64,000 nucleotides of DNA from Bradyrhizobium retamae (GCF_001440415.1 NZ_LLYA01000181.1:124001-188000), one strand, 5' to 3'. Numbered from the stretch's first letter, positions 1 through 9,519 are shown. The notes: a model not told the origin generated them from the sequence alone. Numbers and translations are program-made.

Positions 1-406
1 CGTCTGACACCTTGAGCAGCGGGTCCATGCAGCGGATGAGCTGGAAGTTCGCGGTGACGTTTACGGCGAACACGTCGTTCCACGGCTTCAGCTCGATATG
101 TCCGAGTGGCGAGGAGGGACCGGCGACCCCGGCATTGCCGACGAGAATGTCGAGCTTGCCATGGCGTTCATGCAGCGCCGCGCCGAGCCGCGCGATGCCG
201 TCGAAATCGGTGAGATTGAGTGGCACCAGCGTGGCGCTGCCGCCGTTCTTGCTGATCTCGTCATCGAGTTCCTCAAGGCCGCCTTGCGTGCGAGCGACGG
301 CAATAATGTGCGCGCCGGCGCGGGCGAGCGCGCGCGCCGTGGCATAGCCGATGCCGCGGGAGGCGCCTGTCACGAGCGCGATGCGAGAGGCGAGGGGTTT
401 GGTCAT
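1..406 (-). CDS. SDR family NAD(P)-dependent oxidoreductase (3' end outside window)
   Basis: Reading the minus strand from the ATG at 406 gives 135 codons that run off the left edge, so the C-terminal part is missing. The N-terminus begins MTKPLASRIALVTGASRGIG, which carries the TGxxxGIG dinucleotide-binding motif of classical short-chain dehydrogenases. NAG follows around residues 92-94 and an N-V-T segment around residue 117, both standard for the Rossmann core. The catalytic Ser-Tyr-Lys lies beyond the window. The substrate cannot be told. It lies downstream of purF on the same strand, separated by a repeat-containing gap, so co-transcription is uncertain. Confidence 0.9.
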   Translation of the reverse strand, partial: MTKPLASRIALVTGASRGIGYATARALARAGAHIIAVARTQGGLEELDDEISKNGGSATLVPLNLTDFDGIARLGAALHERHGKLDILVGNAGVAGPSSPLGHIELKPWNDVFAVNVTANFQLIRCMDPLLKVSD

Positions 407-428
407 GTCGTGCCACTTTCGTCATGCC

Positions 429-551
429 CGAGCTTGTCCCGGGCATCCACGTCTTCGCGGCGGGTTTTACAGACGTGGATGGCCGGGACAAGCCCGGATG
501 CAATGAAAAGCATCGTCATTCCGGGATGGCCCGAAGGGCCAGACCCGGAAT
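429..551. repeat. pair of palindromic intergenic repeats
   Basis: Two adjacent inverted repeats fill most of the gap between purF and the SDR gene. The first has 26-bp arms at 429-454 and 471-496 with two mismatches. The second has outer arms ATTCCGGG (518-525) and CCCGGAAT (544-551) enclosing an inner GGCCC/GGGCC stem. From memory, stem-loops containing CCCGGGCAT or TTCCGGG are dispersed in many copies through Bradyrhizobium genomes. As RNA they could also form a 3' hairpin for purF. Confidence 0.7.
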
Positions 552-652
552 CTGGAGCTTAGGAAATGTGGTAGTGCCACATCGAGATTCTCAGGTGCGC
601 AATTGCGCGCCATAGTTTGATGCTGCGCATCGCCACGGAATGACGCTTCGCG

Positions 653-2167
653 TCAGCTCGCTTCCGCTAGCAGCGACAATTGTCGGGGCTGCGGTTCGAC
701 CTGAGTCTGGTCGGTGAGGTGCGTCGGATAGGCACCCGTGAAGCAATGATCGGAGAATTTGGGATTGGCGGGATCGCGCCCAGGTTCGCCCATCGCGCGG
801 TACAGGCCGTCGATCGACAGGAATGCCAGCGAGTCCGCCCCGATGATGTCGCGCATCTCTTCCAGCGTATGGGTGGCCGCGAGAAGTCCGCCGCGGTCCG
901 GCAGGTCGATGCCGTAATAATCGGGATAGAGGATCGGGGGCGAGGCGAGCCGGAAATGCACCTCGCGCGCGCCGGCGTCGCGCATCATGCGCACGATCTT
1001 CTTCGACGTGGTACCGCGCACCAGCGAGTCGTCGATCAGGATGATCCGCTTGCCCTCGATCGCGGCGCGATTGGCCGAGTGCTTCATGCGCACGCCGAGC
1101 TCGCGCACGCTCTGCGTCGGCTGGATGAAGGTGCGGCCGACATAGTGGTTGCGGATGATGCCGAGTTCGAACGGCACGCCGGAATGCTGGCTGTAGCCGA
1201 CCGCCGCCGGCACGCCGGAATCCGGCACCGGCACGACGACGTCGACCTCGACATGGCTTTCGCGGGCAAGCTGCGCGCCGAAGGCCTTTCGGACCTCATA
1301 GACCGAACGGCCGCCGACGATCGAATCCGGCCGTGAGAAGTAGATGTATTCGAAAATGCAGGGCCGCGGCGGTTTCGGCGGAAACGGCTTGTGGCTGTGG
1401 GCGCCCTCTTCGTCGAACACGACAATTTCGCCGGGCTCGACGTCGCGCACATATTTCGCGCCGATCATGTCAAGCGCGCAGGTCTCCGAAGTCAGGATCG
1501 GACAGCCGTCAAGATCACCAAGCACCAGCGGACGGATACCGAGCGGATCGCGAGCGCCGACCAGCTTCTTGTTGGTCAGCGATACCAGCGAATAGGCGCC
1601 TTCGATGGCGCGCAGCGCCTCGATAAAGCGATCGATGAAGCGGCTGCGTTTGGACTGTGCGACCAGGTGCAGGATCACTTCGGTGTCCGTGGTCGACTGC
1701 ATCATGGCGCCGTTCCTCACCAGCTCGCGGCGCAGCGTCAGCCCGTTGGTGAGATTGCCATTATGGCCGACCGCAAAACCGCCGGCATTGAGCTCGGCGA
1801 ACAGCGGCTGCACGTTGCGCAGGATGGTCGCGCCGGTCGTGGAATAGCGGACATGGCCGACCGCCACGATGCCGGGCAGGCGCTCGATCACCTCGCGGCG
1901 GGAGAAGGTATCGCCGACGAGGCCAAGGCGGCGTTCGGAATGGAAACGGCTACCGTCGAAGGAGACAATGCCGGCGGCTTCCTGGCCGCGATGCTGGAGG
2001 GCATGTAGTCCGAGCGCCGTGATGGCAGCGGCTTCGGGGTGGCCGAAGATGCCGAACACGCCGCACTCTTCGCGTAGCGCGTCGCCCTCGAGATCGTCCT
2101 GCAACTCGATGCCAGGATTTAGATCGAGTTGCCCGGCGGGATCGGAAGGGTTTTGCATCGCGTCCAT
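653..2167 (-). CDS. purF: amidophosphoribosyltransferase
   Basis: This enzyme catalyses the first committed step of de novo purine synthesis, moving the glutamine amide nitrogen onto PRPP to make phosphoribosylamine. The 504-residue product has the usual length. An N-terminal propeptide precedes ECGVFG, so Cys35 should become the N-terminal nucleophile of the glutaminase domain after cleavage. The C-terminal half carries the PRPP-binding loop LIDDSLVRGTT. The ATG at 2167 has an AGAGAGG ribosome site just upstream. It lies 22 bp after the CvpA-family gene, an arrangement matching the classical cvpA-purF pairing. Confidence 0.97.
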   Translation of the reverse strand: MDAMQNPSDPAGQLDLNPGIELQDDLEGDALREECGVFGIFGHPEAAAITALGLHALQHRGQEAAGIVSFDGSRFHSERRLGLVGDTFSRREVIERLPGIVAVGHVRYSTTGATILRNVQPLFAELNAGGFAVGHNGNLTNGLTLRRELVRNGAMMQSTTDTEVILHLVAQSKRSRFIDRFIEALRAIEGAYSLVSLTNKKLVGARDPLGIRPLVLGDLDGCPILTSETCALDMIGAKYVRDVEPGEIVVFDEEGAHSHKPFPPKPPRPCIFEYIYFSRPDSIVGGRSVYEVRKAFGAQLARESHVEVDVVVPVPDSGVPAAVGYSQHSGVPFELGIIRNHYVGRTFIQPTQSVRELGVRMKHSANRAAIEGKRIILIDDSLVRGTTSKKIVRMMRDAGAREVHFRLASPPILYPDYYGIDLPDRGGLLAATHTLEEMRDIIGADSLAFLSIDGLYRAMGEPGRDPANPKFSDHCFTGAYPTHLTDQTQVEPQPRQLSLLAEAS

Positions 2168-2189
2168 CGCCTCTCTATTTTGGCCAGAA

Positions 2190-2819
2190 TTAGCGGCCCG
2201 CGGGTTTTTCGATCAGCTTTTTAAGACTGTCGCGGGCAGGTTTGCTGTAGCCATCGCCGGATGCAGGGGCTGCCTGGTCGGCGTCAGTTTGATCGTCTTC
2301 CGGTTTATTCTTCTTGAATCTCTTTAAAATGGTGTTCTCAGGGTCATCAGGCAAGAGCGACATTAACCAATCGCCGGTTCCCTGCAGCACCACCCGGGAT
2401 TTTGCACCGGTGATCCAGTCCGGCCGCTGCTTGTCCGGGACCAGCCAGCTAAAGAACAGAAAGGCCACCACCACGATCAGCAGCCCGCGGCCGAGCCCAA
2501 ACAGGAAGCCGAGCGTGCGATCCAGCGCGCCGATCCGGGAATCCAGGATCATGTCCGAAATCCGCACCGTGATCACGGAGACCACAATCAGGGTGCCGAT
2601 GAAGGTGCCGGCCACGACCGCGACGGCTGCGACCGTGTCGTTGTTGAAATAGGCTTTGGCGGTCGGCAGCAGCTTCGAGAAGGCGTAGAGCGTCACCAGC
2701 GCCGCCGCGCCCCAGGCCGCAATCGACAGAATCTCGCGCATGAAGCCGCGCACCATAGCGAGCAGCCCCGAAATCAGCATCACTCCGAGCAGGACGAGAT
2801 CGAGTATCGTTATCGGCAT
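2190..2819 (-). CDS. CvpA family inner-membrane protein
   Basis: This 209-residue protein has about four hydrophobic segments in its first 150 residues (near 4-24, 30-48, 65-87 and 103-125), the CvpA/colicin V production fold. A polar tail rich in Asp, Lys and Ala follows, as is common in alphaproteobacterial members. CvpA proteins are linked to colicin V production and envelope stress, but their molecular role is unsettled. It sits 22 bp upstream of purF on the same strand, and the pair is probably one operon. Confidence 0.93.
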   Translation of the reverse strand: MPITILDLVLLGVMLISGLLAMVRGFMREILSIAAWGAAALVTLYAFSKLLPTAKAYFNNDTVAAVAVVAGTFIGTLIVVSVITVRISDMILDSRIGALDRTLGFLFGLGRGLLIVVVAFLFFSWLVPDKQRPDWITGAKSRVVLQGTGDWLMSLLPDDPENTILKRFKKNKPEDDQTDADQAAPASGDGYSKPARDSLKKLIEKPAGR

Positions 2820-2984
2820 CGGCTGGTCAGGTCCGCTCGTAAGTCCTTTAGGCAGCGAATCGGCGGCTCAGGGTCACCCCAAGTGAGGGGCAGACGGCGT
2901 ATCCCGCAAGGCCGGAAATCGTGCCATCCCGTCCGCCTTTCGCGCGCGTTGTATAGCGGCGAGGGGCGGTCGCGTCACGCCGCT

Positions 2985-4448
2985 TTAGCTGTTTTCACGA
3001 CGGAATCGCGCTGGTGTGGCATTTTTCTCTGCCGCGCCCTCGCGACCGGTGTCGCGGTTGCCTCTCGGACTGCCGCGCGCCGCGATTTCGGCCACCAGAC
3101 TGGTTAGTCCGCCGATGCTGTTCAGCGCAAGCCCTCCATCGCCGCCGACCTCGCCGCGCGCCGATTCGGGTAGAACGGCGCGGCCAAAGCCCAGTTTCGC
3201 GGCCTCCTTCAATCGGGCGGAGGTCTGCGCCACCGGCCGGACCGCGCCCGAGAGCGAAATCTCGCCGAAATAGACCGCGTCCGTCGGTAACGGCGCATTT
3301 ACCAACGACGACACCAGGGCGGCGGCCGCCGCGAGATCGGCCGCAGGCTCCTGGATTCTCAGGCCGCCAGCCACGTTTAGATAGACGTCGTAGCCGGACA
3401 GTTTGACCCCGCAATGGGCCTCGAGCACCGCCAGCACCATCGACAGCCGGCTCGGATCCCAACCCACCACGGCCCGCCGGGGGGTACCGAGCGTGGTCGG
3501 CGCCACCAACGCCTGCAATTCCACCAGTACCGGGCGGGTGCCTTCGATCCCGGCGAAAACCGCGGTTCCCGGGCTGCCCAGATCGCGTTCAGAGAGGAAC
3601 AATTCCGAGGGGTTGGAGACCTCGCGAAGGCCGAGCCCCGTCATCTCGAACACGCCGATTTCATCGGTCGGGCCAAAACGATTCTTCATCGCGCGCAAAA
3701 TGCGGAAATGCTGCGAGCCTTCGCCTTCGAACGACAGCACCGCGTCGACCATGTGCTCGACCACGCGGGGGCCGGCGATCTGGCCGTCCTTGGTGACGTG
3801 CCCGACCAGAATGATCGCCGCGCCGGTTTTCTTGGCGAAACGGATGAGCGCCTGCGCCGAGGCGCGGACCTGCGTCACCGTTCCCGGCGCCGACTCCACC
3901 GTGTCGGTCCACATGGTCTGGATCGAATCGATCACAATTAACCGCGGCACCGCACCTTCCGACAGCGTCGAGACGATGTCTTCCACCGAGGTTTCGGCGG
4001 CGAGCTGCACCGGCGCGTCCGCCAATCCGAGCCGTTCGGCACGCAGCCGCACCTGCGCCACGGCCTCTTCGCCCGAAATATAGACCGCGCGGTGGCCTGC
4101 GCGCGCCAGCATGCTGGTAGCCTGCGTGAGCAGCGTCGATTTTCCGATGCCGGGATCGCCGCCGACCAACAGCACCGAGCCGCGGACAAAACCGCCGCCG
4201 GTCACGCGGTCGAGCTCAGTCATGCCGGACGGCAGGCGGGGGGCGTCGTTGCTTTTTCCTGTCAGCGATTCCAGCGCAAACGTCCGGCCCTTGCGCCGCG
4301 AGCGGACCGAGACCGGCATCGAGGTCGCGCCGGTCGTGTCTTCCTCGGCAAGCGTGTTCCACTCGCCGCAGGAATCGCACTTGCCCTGCCAGCGGTTATA
4401 CGCCGCCCCGCAGTTCTGGCAGACGAAGGAGAGGGTGGATTTGGCCAT
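2985..4448 (-). CDS. radA: DNA repair protein RadA
   Basis: RadA is a RecA-like, Lon-related ATPase that helps process recombination intermediates by branch migration. The 487-residue reading starts at MAKSTLSFVCQNCG, the conserved family N-terminus. The frame stays open upstream to an ATG at 4523, but that 25-residue extension is not typical. Cys10, Cys13, Cys24 and Cys27 form the zinc finger. The Walker A segment GGDPGIGKS is at 96-104, the RadA-specific KNRFG motif lies mid-protein, and a Lon-like C-terminal domain follows. It lies 165 bp upstream of the CvpA-family gene on the same strand. Confidence 0.97.
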   Translation of the reverse strand: MAKSTLSFVCQNCGAAYNRWQGKCDSCGEWNTLAEEDTTGATSMPVSVRSRRKGRTFALESLTGKSNDAPRLPSGMTELDRVTGGGFVRGSVLLVGGDPGIGKSTLLTQATSMLARAGHRAVYISGEEAVAQVRLRAERLGLADAPVQLAAETSVEDIVSTLSEGAVPRLIVIDSIQTMWTDTVESAPGTVTQVRASAQALIRFAKKTGAAIILVGHVTKDGQIAGPRVVEHMVDAVLSFEGEGSQHFRILRAMKNRFGPTDEIGVFEMTGLGLREVSNPSELFLSERDLGSPGTAVFAGIEGTRPVLVELQALVAPTTLGTPRRAVVGWDPSRLSMVLAVLEAHCGVKLSGYDVYLNVAGGLRIQEPAADLAAAAALVSSLVNAPLPTDAVYFGEISLSGAVRPVAQTSARLKEAAKLGFGRAVLPESARGEVGGDGGLALNSIGGLTSLVAEIAARGSPRGNRDTGREGAAEKNATPARFRRENS

Positions 4449-4542
4449 GAGGGGGAATTGCAGTCTCGGTGGAACGGGCAGGGACTTCCTAGCACGAAAA
4501 GAAGCCATGGGGGCGCGATGCATTCATCGAATGCTCAGGGCA

Positions 4543-5940
4543 TCAGGAAGCGACGTTGGCACATGTCCAGATGGCAACCGGTTGCTCGAGACCACGAATG
4601 ATCTGTGCCGGCTGCTCGACAAGCAATGCGAAGTCGGCGCTCGACTGCTTCGATTCGGCTCGCGCCTGCCGCACCAGCAAGTCGCTGACGACGATGGCGC
4701 ATCCGAATTCGCGGGTGAGTGCCTCGAGGCGGCTCGCCGCATTGACGGTGGTGCCGATCACGGCGAATTCGAGCTGGTTGAGGCCGATATCTCCCAGCAC
4801 GACTTGGCCATAGTGCAATCCGACGCTGACCTGGATCGGCGGCTCGTTGCGGGCCTTCCGTTCGCTATTCAACTCGGCAATCGAGCCGATCATACCCCTC
4901 GCGCAACGCAAGGCGTTCAACGCGTCGGAATCGCCGGCGAATGGCGTACCGAACGTCGCCATCAGGCCATCGCCGAGGTATTTGTCGAGCGTTCCGCCGT
5001 GCTGGAATACTTCGCGTTCCATTCGTTCATGGAATTGCCGCAGCGTGTCGATGACCTCTTTCGGGTCTCGTCCGTCGGCGTAGGCGGTGAAACCCACGAT
5101 ATCGGCGAACAACACCGCGACGTCTTGCGTGCGAACGCGCGTGAGCGGCTCGTCATTGCCTGACAATTCATTGACGACATTGGGCGAAAAATAACGCGCC
5201 AAATTGGCGCGCTCGCGTTCGATGCCGGCGTGGCTGATCAGAAGCGCATTCGAACGGCGGACCGCCAGCGCCAGGATCCCGGCCACGATGATGAACACCG
5301 TCACTTGCTGGAAACGAGCGCCGAAACCGATCGACGAAGGATCGATGATCTCGAACAAGCGAATATCGGCGCCGACAGCTTCCCTGACGCGCTCCGACAG
5401 CGCGGCATGGGTTTCGGGCTGCAGATACGCCCAACCGACGGCAATGGCCCACAGGGCAGCAGTCCATCCGCCCATCGCGACGACCGTTCGCCACGAATAG
5501 GCGAGAGTGGCGGTAGAAAGGAAGATGAAGAAATAGATGAAACTGTCGAACCGGAATTGCATTCCGATTGGCCAGTGAACGTCACTCCACGGATTGGGGA
5601 CGACGCTGAGGAAGGTCAGCAGCCCGAGATCGCAAATGATCAGGAAAACCTCGAGCGGCGAACGGCCGACCTTGCCGACTTTGAGTTGGGCCCAGCCGAT
5701 CAGGGCAAAGAAGCCGAGCATCAGGACGTAATAGATCACGTCCCAGTTCGGATTGATGACCGGCAGGGTAACGGCAGTGACGGCCAGCGCGACCCAGCGT
5801 GCCCGGACGGCGAGCAGCAGACCTTCACGCTTGCTGTCGACAAGGGCGGCTTCCGCGAATTTCAGGGTATCTTGTCGGGCTTCGGTTCGTCCGGTTCGCT
5901 GATCTCCCAGATAGGGGACATCAGCCGCTTCTGCCACCAT
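4543..5940 (-). CDS. membrane adenylate/guanylate cyclase (class III)
   Basis: This 465-residue protein is predicted to make cAMP or cGMP at the inner membrane. The N-terminal half has about six hydrophobic segments. The C-terminal half is a class III cyclase catalytic domain: VLFADIVGFTAYAD carries the first metal-binding Asp, DKYLGDGLMATFG the second, and FAVIGTTVNAASRLE the conserved N-x3-R region. The frame stays open further upstream but only with a TTG start, so the ATG at 5940 is preferred. No signal-specific sensor domain is visible; the membrane region may sense the signal. It follows radA but reads as a separate unit. Confidence 0.9.
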   Translation of the reverse strand: MVAEAADVPYLGDQRTGRTEARQDTLKFAEAALVDSKREGLLLAVRARWVALAVTAVTLPVINPNWDVIYYVLMLGFFALIGWAQLKVGKVGRSPLEVFLIICDLGLLTFLSVVPNPWSDVHWPIGMQFRFDSFIYFFIFLSTATLAYSWRTVVAMGGWTAALWAIAVGWAYLQPETHAALSERVREAVGADIRLFEIIDPSSIGFGARFQQVTVFIIVAGILALAVRRSNALLISHAGIERERANLARYFSPNVVNELSGNDEPLTRVRTQDVAVLFADIVGFTAYADGRDPKEVIDTLRQFHERMEREVFQHGGTLDKYLGDGLMATFGTPFAGDSDALNALRCARGMIGSIAELNSERKARNEPPIQVSVGLHYGQVVLGDIGLNQLEFAVIGTTVNAASRLEALTREFGCAIVVSDLLVRQARAESKQSSADFALLVEQPAQIIRGLEQPVAIWTCANVAS

Positions 5941-6131
5941 GCTCAAGACGCATTCTCCCGAATCGAGAACCAGGCCGTGCAACCTGCACGGTATGGTCGG
6001 TCAAGGTGACACGTCTGAGAACCTGCGGTCACCGATCGATGGCGTCATAGCGGATAATAGTTGCGCCAGTCAGGCCATCGAGCAAATTTGAACATCAGCC
6101 TGCGGCGCGGTCCGGATCGGAACGGCGAAGT

Positions 6132-6157
6132 GCGATACCGCTTCCGCGCGGTATCGC
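6132..6157 (-). terminator. hairpin after the SPFH gene
   Basis: A perfect 10-bp stem (GCGATACCGC / GCGGTATCGC) with a 6-nt loop lies about 20 bp past the stop of the minus-strand SPFH gene. No strong T-run follows, so it may act as a Rho-assisted or weak terminator. Confidence 0.5.
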
Positions 6158-6176
6158 CCTCCACACTATTCGGCGG

Positions 6177-7061
6177 TCACTTCACCGACACGAACGGCAC
6201 AGACGAGCCCGGCACCATCGTGGTCGGCAGGACGCCGTTCCAGCGTTCGGCCTGCACCAGCGTCACCAGATTCGGATTGGTGCCGAGCGCCTTGGCGCGG
6301 GCTTCGATGGCGGTGGCTTCGGCCTCGCCGGTGATCCTGATATTGGTGGCGCGGGCTTCGCCGTTCAGCCGCAGCGCGTCGGCCGCGGCTTGCGCCTCGG
6401 CGCGGACGGCGTTGGCCTTGGCGGTCGCCTGCGTGACGGTGATCTGCGCCTGCACCTTCTCGCGCTCGGCGTTCTGTTGCAGCTTCTGCACCTCGACCTC
6501 GGCCAGCATGCGCTGCTCGATCGAATGCAGATAGTTTGCGCTGAACTCGATGTTTTCGAGTTGGACGCTTTCGATCGTGATCATCGGATCGTCCTTCAGC
6601 GAAGCGGTGATGGCGTCCTTGATCGCGGAGTTCAGCGGCCCGCGCTCCTGGATCGCTTTCACGGCCGTGTAGCGGCCGAACACGATTTTGACCTGCTGAT
6701 TGACGGCCGGGCTGACCACTTGTTTGACCGCTGTGTCCAGCCCGCCAAACTTGGCATAGAGATCGGCCACCTTGTCCGGCGAGGCTCGCAAGGTGACGCT
6801 GATCTTGAGGTCGGCCGGCTGCTGGTCGTATGAATACGAATTCATCTTGTCCCAGGTATAGGTGAAGGTCTTCACGCTGACCTTTTCGACGCTGTCGATC
6901 AGCGGGACCTTGAAGCCAAGGCCCGGCTGCGCGGTGCCGATGACCGCACCGTAGCGCAGCTTCACGCCGCGCTCGGTTTGATCGACGGTGTACCAGCTTC
7001 CTGCGGCGATGATGGCGACGACAATGACGGCGACGATGGCGCCGATGATTCCCCTGGGCAT
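6177..7061 (-). CDS. SPFH/prohibitin-family membrane protein
   Basis: This 294-residue protein has one N-terminal membrane segment (about residues 5-24), then an SPFH/Band 7 domain typical of prohibitins and HflK/HflC-like proteins. A long Ala/Glu/Gln-rich stretch at about 185-260, with repeated EA and RAEA patterns, is the usual coiled-coil used for ring assembly. SPFH proteins scaffold membrane microdomains or modulate FtsH-type proteases; which applies here cannot be read from the sequence. GGAGAGA lies before the ATG. It appears monocistronic, between a cyclase and a TauE-type exporter. Confidence 0.92.
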   Translation of the reverse strand: MPRGIIGAIVAVIVVAIIAAGSWYTVDQTERGVKLRYGAVIGTAQPGLGFKVPLIDSVEKVSVKTFTYTWDKMNSYSYDQQPADLKISVTLRASPDKVADLYAKFGGLDTAVKQVVSPAVNQQVKIVFGRYTAVKAIQERGPLNSAIKDAITASLKDDPMITIESVQLENIEFSANYLHSIEQRMLAEVEVQKLQQNAEREKVQAQITVTQATAKANAVRAEAQAAADALRLNGEARATNIRITGEAEATAIEARAKALGTNPNLVTLVQAERWNGVLPTTMVPGSSVPFVSVK

Positions 7062-7194
7062 TTCAGTCTCTCCAGACGTGTGTGATGCAATTCCATGCCC
7101 GGCACTGATCTATGGTCACCTGCCGAATGGATGTGACACGCGTCACTTGGTCGGCCGCTGATGGGGAATGGTTCAGGCGGTGCGCGCCGACTCC

Positions 7195-7917
7195 TCATGA
7201 AAATGCCGTCCACAGCAGGGTGAGACCAGCGGCCAGCATGATGCCATCCATCAACAGCCGAAAGACGTCGGGCGTAAGCCGCAGCACAAAGCTTTTGGCG
7301 ATGAAGGCGCCGAACATGAGGGAGGAGCCCGCAATCAGGCCTTTCAACGCGATATCAGGCGTCAGCGCGCCGAAGCGTTCGAACGTGACCGACTTGCTCA
7401 GGTAAAGCCCGAGCGAGCTTGCGGCTTCGGTGGCGAGGAAAGCGCCTTTGGTCAACCCGTAGAACAGAAACAGCGGCACGCTGAGCGGCCCGGTCGAAAC
7501 CACGATGCCGGTCAGAAAGCCGATAACGGCGCCGCCCACTGCAAGGTGCCAAAGTTGCGCCTTGAACTGGTGGCGGGCGAGCCAGTGCCGCGCCGGCACC
7601 ATCGCGATGAGAAACAGGCCGATCGCGATATCCACCGCGTGCGAGGGCAGGGCGAGCAACGTCCGCGCGCCAAGCGCAGCAGCCGGAATCCCAGTTGCCG
7701 AATAAGCGAGGCAGGCGCGCCAGTCAACCTCGCGCCACCAGGCGAGAATGCGCGACAAGTTCGCCATCACGGCGGCGACCGCCATGATCGGCACCGCTTC
7801 CTTCGGGCCATATTGATAGACCAGTACCGGCATCAGCATGATCGACGAGCCCGTGCCGACAATGCCTGAGATGGTGCCGGCGAGCAGGCCGACAATGAGG
7901 ACAAAAAGGAAGCCCAC
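7195..7917 (-). CDS. sulfite exporter TauE/SafE family protein
   Basis: This 240-residue polytopic membrane protein has seven or eight hydrophobic segments. It contains the family's N-terminal G-x-S-x-G-I-x-G-T-G-S-S pattern and a second, half-length internal repeat. Members export sulfite, sulfoacetate or related organosulfur anions; the substrate here is unknown. The start is GTG at 7917, and upstream Shine-Dalgarno pairing is weak. No sulfur-metabolism gene is adjacent. Confidence 0.9.
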   Translation of the reverse strand: MGFLFVLIVGLLAGTISGIVGTGSSIMLMPVLVYQYGPKEAVPIMAVAAVMANLSRILAWWREVDWRACLAYSATGIPAAALGARTLLALPSHAVDIAIGLFLIAMVPARHWLARHQFKAQLWHLAVGGAVIGFLTGIVVSTGPLSVPLFLFYGLTKGAFLATEAASSLGLYLSKSVTFERFGALTPDIALKGLIAGSSLMFGAFIAKSFVLRLTPDVFRLLMDGIMLAAGLTLLWTAFS

Positions 7918-8062
7918 GCTGCAATCTTTCGCGATTCCCTGACGCCGACATCATGGTGTCAGCAGGCTCGGGTTACGAGGCCTAAATATCACTCGGAACG
8001 GAGCCGAGCGTACCGATCAAGCGAAGCGGCAATTACGGTGATTGCAGCGCCACCAGCTCACC

Positions 8063-8815
8063 TTAGGCGACGTAAAGCTCTATCGGGACGTCAAATCCCT
8101 TGAGCTGGAATGCCCTTGATTGGCTGTCTTTCATATCCGGCTGGAAGCGCTCGAAGACGGCCTTTGTCACGAGTATCTGGTCGGCTTCGGCGACCGACTG
8201 GGCCCGGGAGGCGGTGTTGACGACGGTACCGATCGCCGTCAGGTCGCGATGCGAGTGACCGAACTCGCCAAAGCTGAGTTCGCCGGAATGGATGCCGATG
8301 CCGATCCCCAGTTTGTCCGCGGTGAGGCCATGCGCTTCAACAAGAGTTTCACGCCGCTCGCGCCAGTTCGTCTGAATTTGCCGCGCCGACAGCACGGCGT
8401 TTTTGGCATGCTCCTCCCGCTGCAGGGGAAAGTTGAAGACGGCCATGACGGCGTCGCCGATCGTCTTGTTGAGGAGCCCGTCATGCTCCCAGATCGCGTT
8501 GGCGCATTCATCGTAGAATGCATCGAGCAGACCTGACACAACATCCGGCGATTGCGACTGCGACAGGCTGGTGTAGCCGCGCAGATCGGCAAACATGATG
8601 GTTGCGTCGATGGTGATCTTGCGGGCCCGCATCACCTTCGTGAACATCAGCTCGCAGATGGTGCAGGTATTGGGATTCATCCGGCTCGGACGAATGCCGA
8701 ACGCGCGAAATGGCGCCGAGATCACGCCGCGAAGCGGCACCGGAACATGCATCTGCTCCCAGCACCCCTTGCAGATTCTTGCCTGTTGCAGAGCCGCCAT
8801 TGTCCATCCGTACAT
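8063..8815 (-). CDS. cytosolic class III nucleotide cyclase with two N-terminal CxxC pairs
   Basis: This predicted soluble cyclase is about 250 residues long. ICKGCWE (Cys15, Cys18) and TCTICEL (Cys51, Cys54) form two CxxC pairs that could bind zinc, an Fe-S cluster or act as a thiol sensor. The cyclase domain follows immediately: IMFADLRGYTS has the first metal Asp, KTIGDAVMAVFN the second, and LTAIGTVVNTASRAQ the N-x3-R region. The frame stays open upstream but would overlap the divergent cupin gene, so the ATG at 8815 is used; an ATG at 8800 is also possible. No membrane segment is present. Confidence 0.85.
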   Translation of the reverse strand: MYGWTMAALQQARICKGCWEQMHVPVPLRGVISAPFRAFGIRPSRMNPNTCTICELMFTKVMRARKITIDATIMFADLRGYTSLSQSQSPDVVSGLLDAFYDECANAIWEHDGLLNKTIGDAVMAVFNFPLQREEHAKNAVLSARQIQTNWRERRETLVEAHGLTADKLGIGIGIHSGELSFGEFGHSHRDLTAIGTVVNTASRAQSVAEADQILVTKAVFERFQPDMKDSQSRAFQLKGFDVPIELYVA

Positions 8816-8951
8816 TGCGCGTTTGGCTGGCGGGTCGATCCTACAGTTGGCCGCAGGTGCGGGCAAGGACACCGCAGCGCACATCTGCCGGCTGGCGGCG
8901 AGAGGTAAAGCTGCTAGGATCGCGTCAAAACAAGCAGAACGGAGGATTGCC

Positions 8952-9401
8952 ATGGACGCTGCGACGCCGGCGAATGCGCAGACTGCAGGCACGCATTCCC
9001 ATCTGGTTCGACCCGACAGCATGGAATGGCAGAAGACCCGCTTTCCCGGCTGCGAGGCCAAGACGCTGCTGTTCGATCGCAAAACCGGTTTGATGACCGC
9101 GCTGATGCGGTTCGCGCCCGGCGCGGTGCTCCCCGACCACGAACACGTCAACATCGAGCAGACCTACGTGCTTGAGGGGTCGCTCGTCGACAAGGAAGGT
9201 CCGGCGCAGGGCATCGAATGCAAGGCCGGTGAGTTCATCTGGCGCGAAGAGGGCAGCCGCCACGTCGCGTGGTGTCCGCAAGGCGGGCTGATGCTCGCAA
9301 TCTTCCAGGTGCCGAACAAGTTCTTCGAGGCTGACGGCCGCGTCATCGATGCTGCGGGCGAAGACTGGGACGCGGCGTGGGGTCACACGCGAAAGGGCTG
9401 A
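8952..9401 (+). CDS. cupin domain-containing protein
   Basis: This 149-residue single-domain cupin has the first metal motif within PDHEHVNIEQTYVLEG and the second around EFIWREEGSRHVAW. It resembles ChrR-like or anti-sigma-type cupins of unknown substrate. The ATG at 8952 follows GGAGGA at 8941-8946. It is divergent from the CxxC cyclase gene with a gap of about 136 bp, so the two may share a control region. Confidence 0.85.
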   Translation: MDAATPANAQTAGTHSHLVRPDSMEWQKTRFPGCEAKTLLFDRKTGLMTALMRFAPGAVLPDHEHVNIEQTYVLEGSLVDKEGPAQGIECKAGEFIWREEGSRHVAWCPQGGLMLAIFQVPNKFFEADGRVIDAAGEDWDAAWGHTRKG

Positions 9402-9519
9402 GCGGGTCCCTCCTGCCCGGATCAAGGTGACGTGTAGTCCGCCATTTCCGGCCATCTTTTAAGCCTTGTTTAGGGGCGGCTCGATACTGTGCAGGCAATT
9501 GCCGGTGCCGGAGATATCG

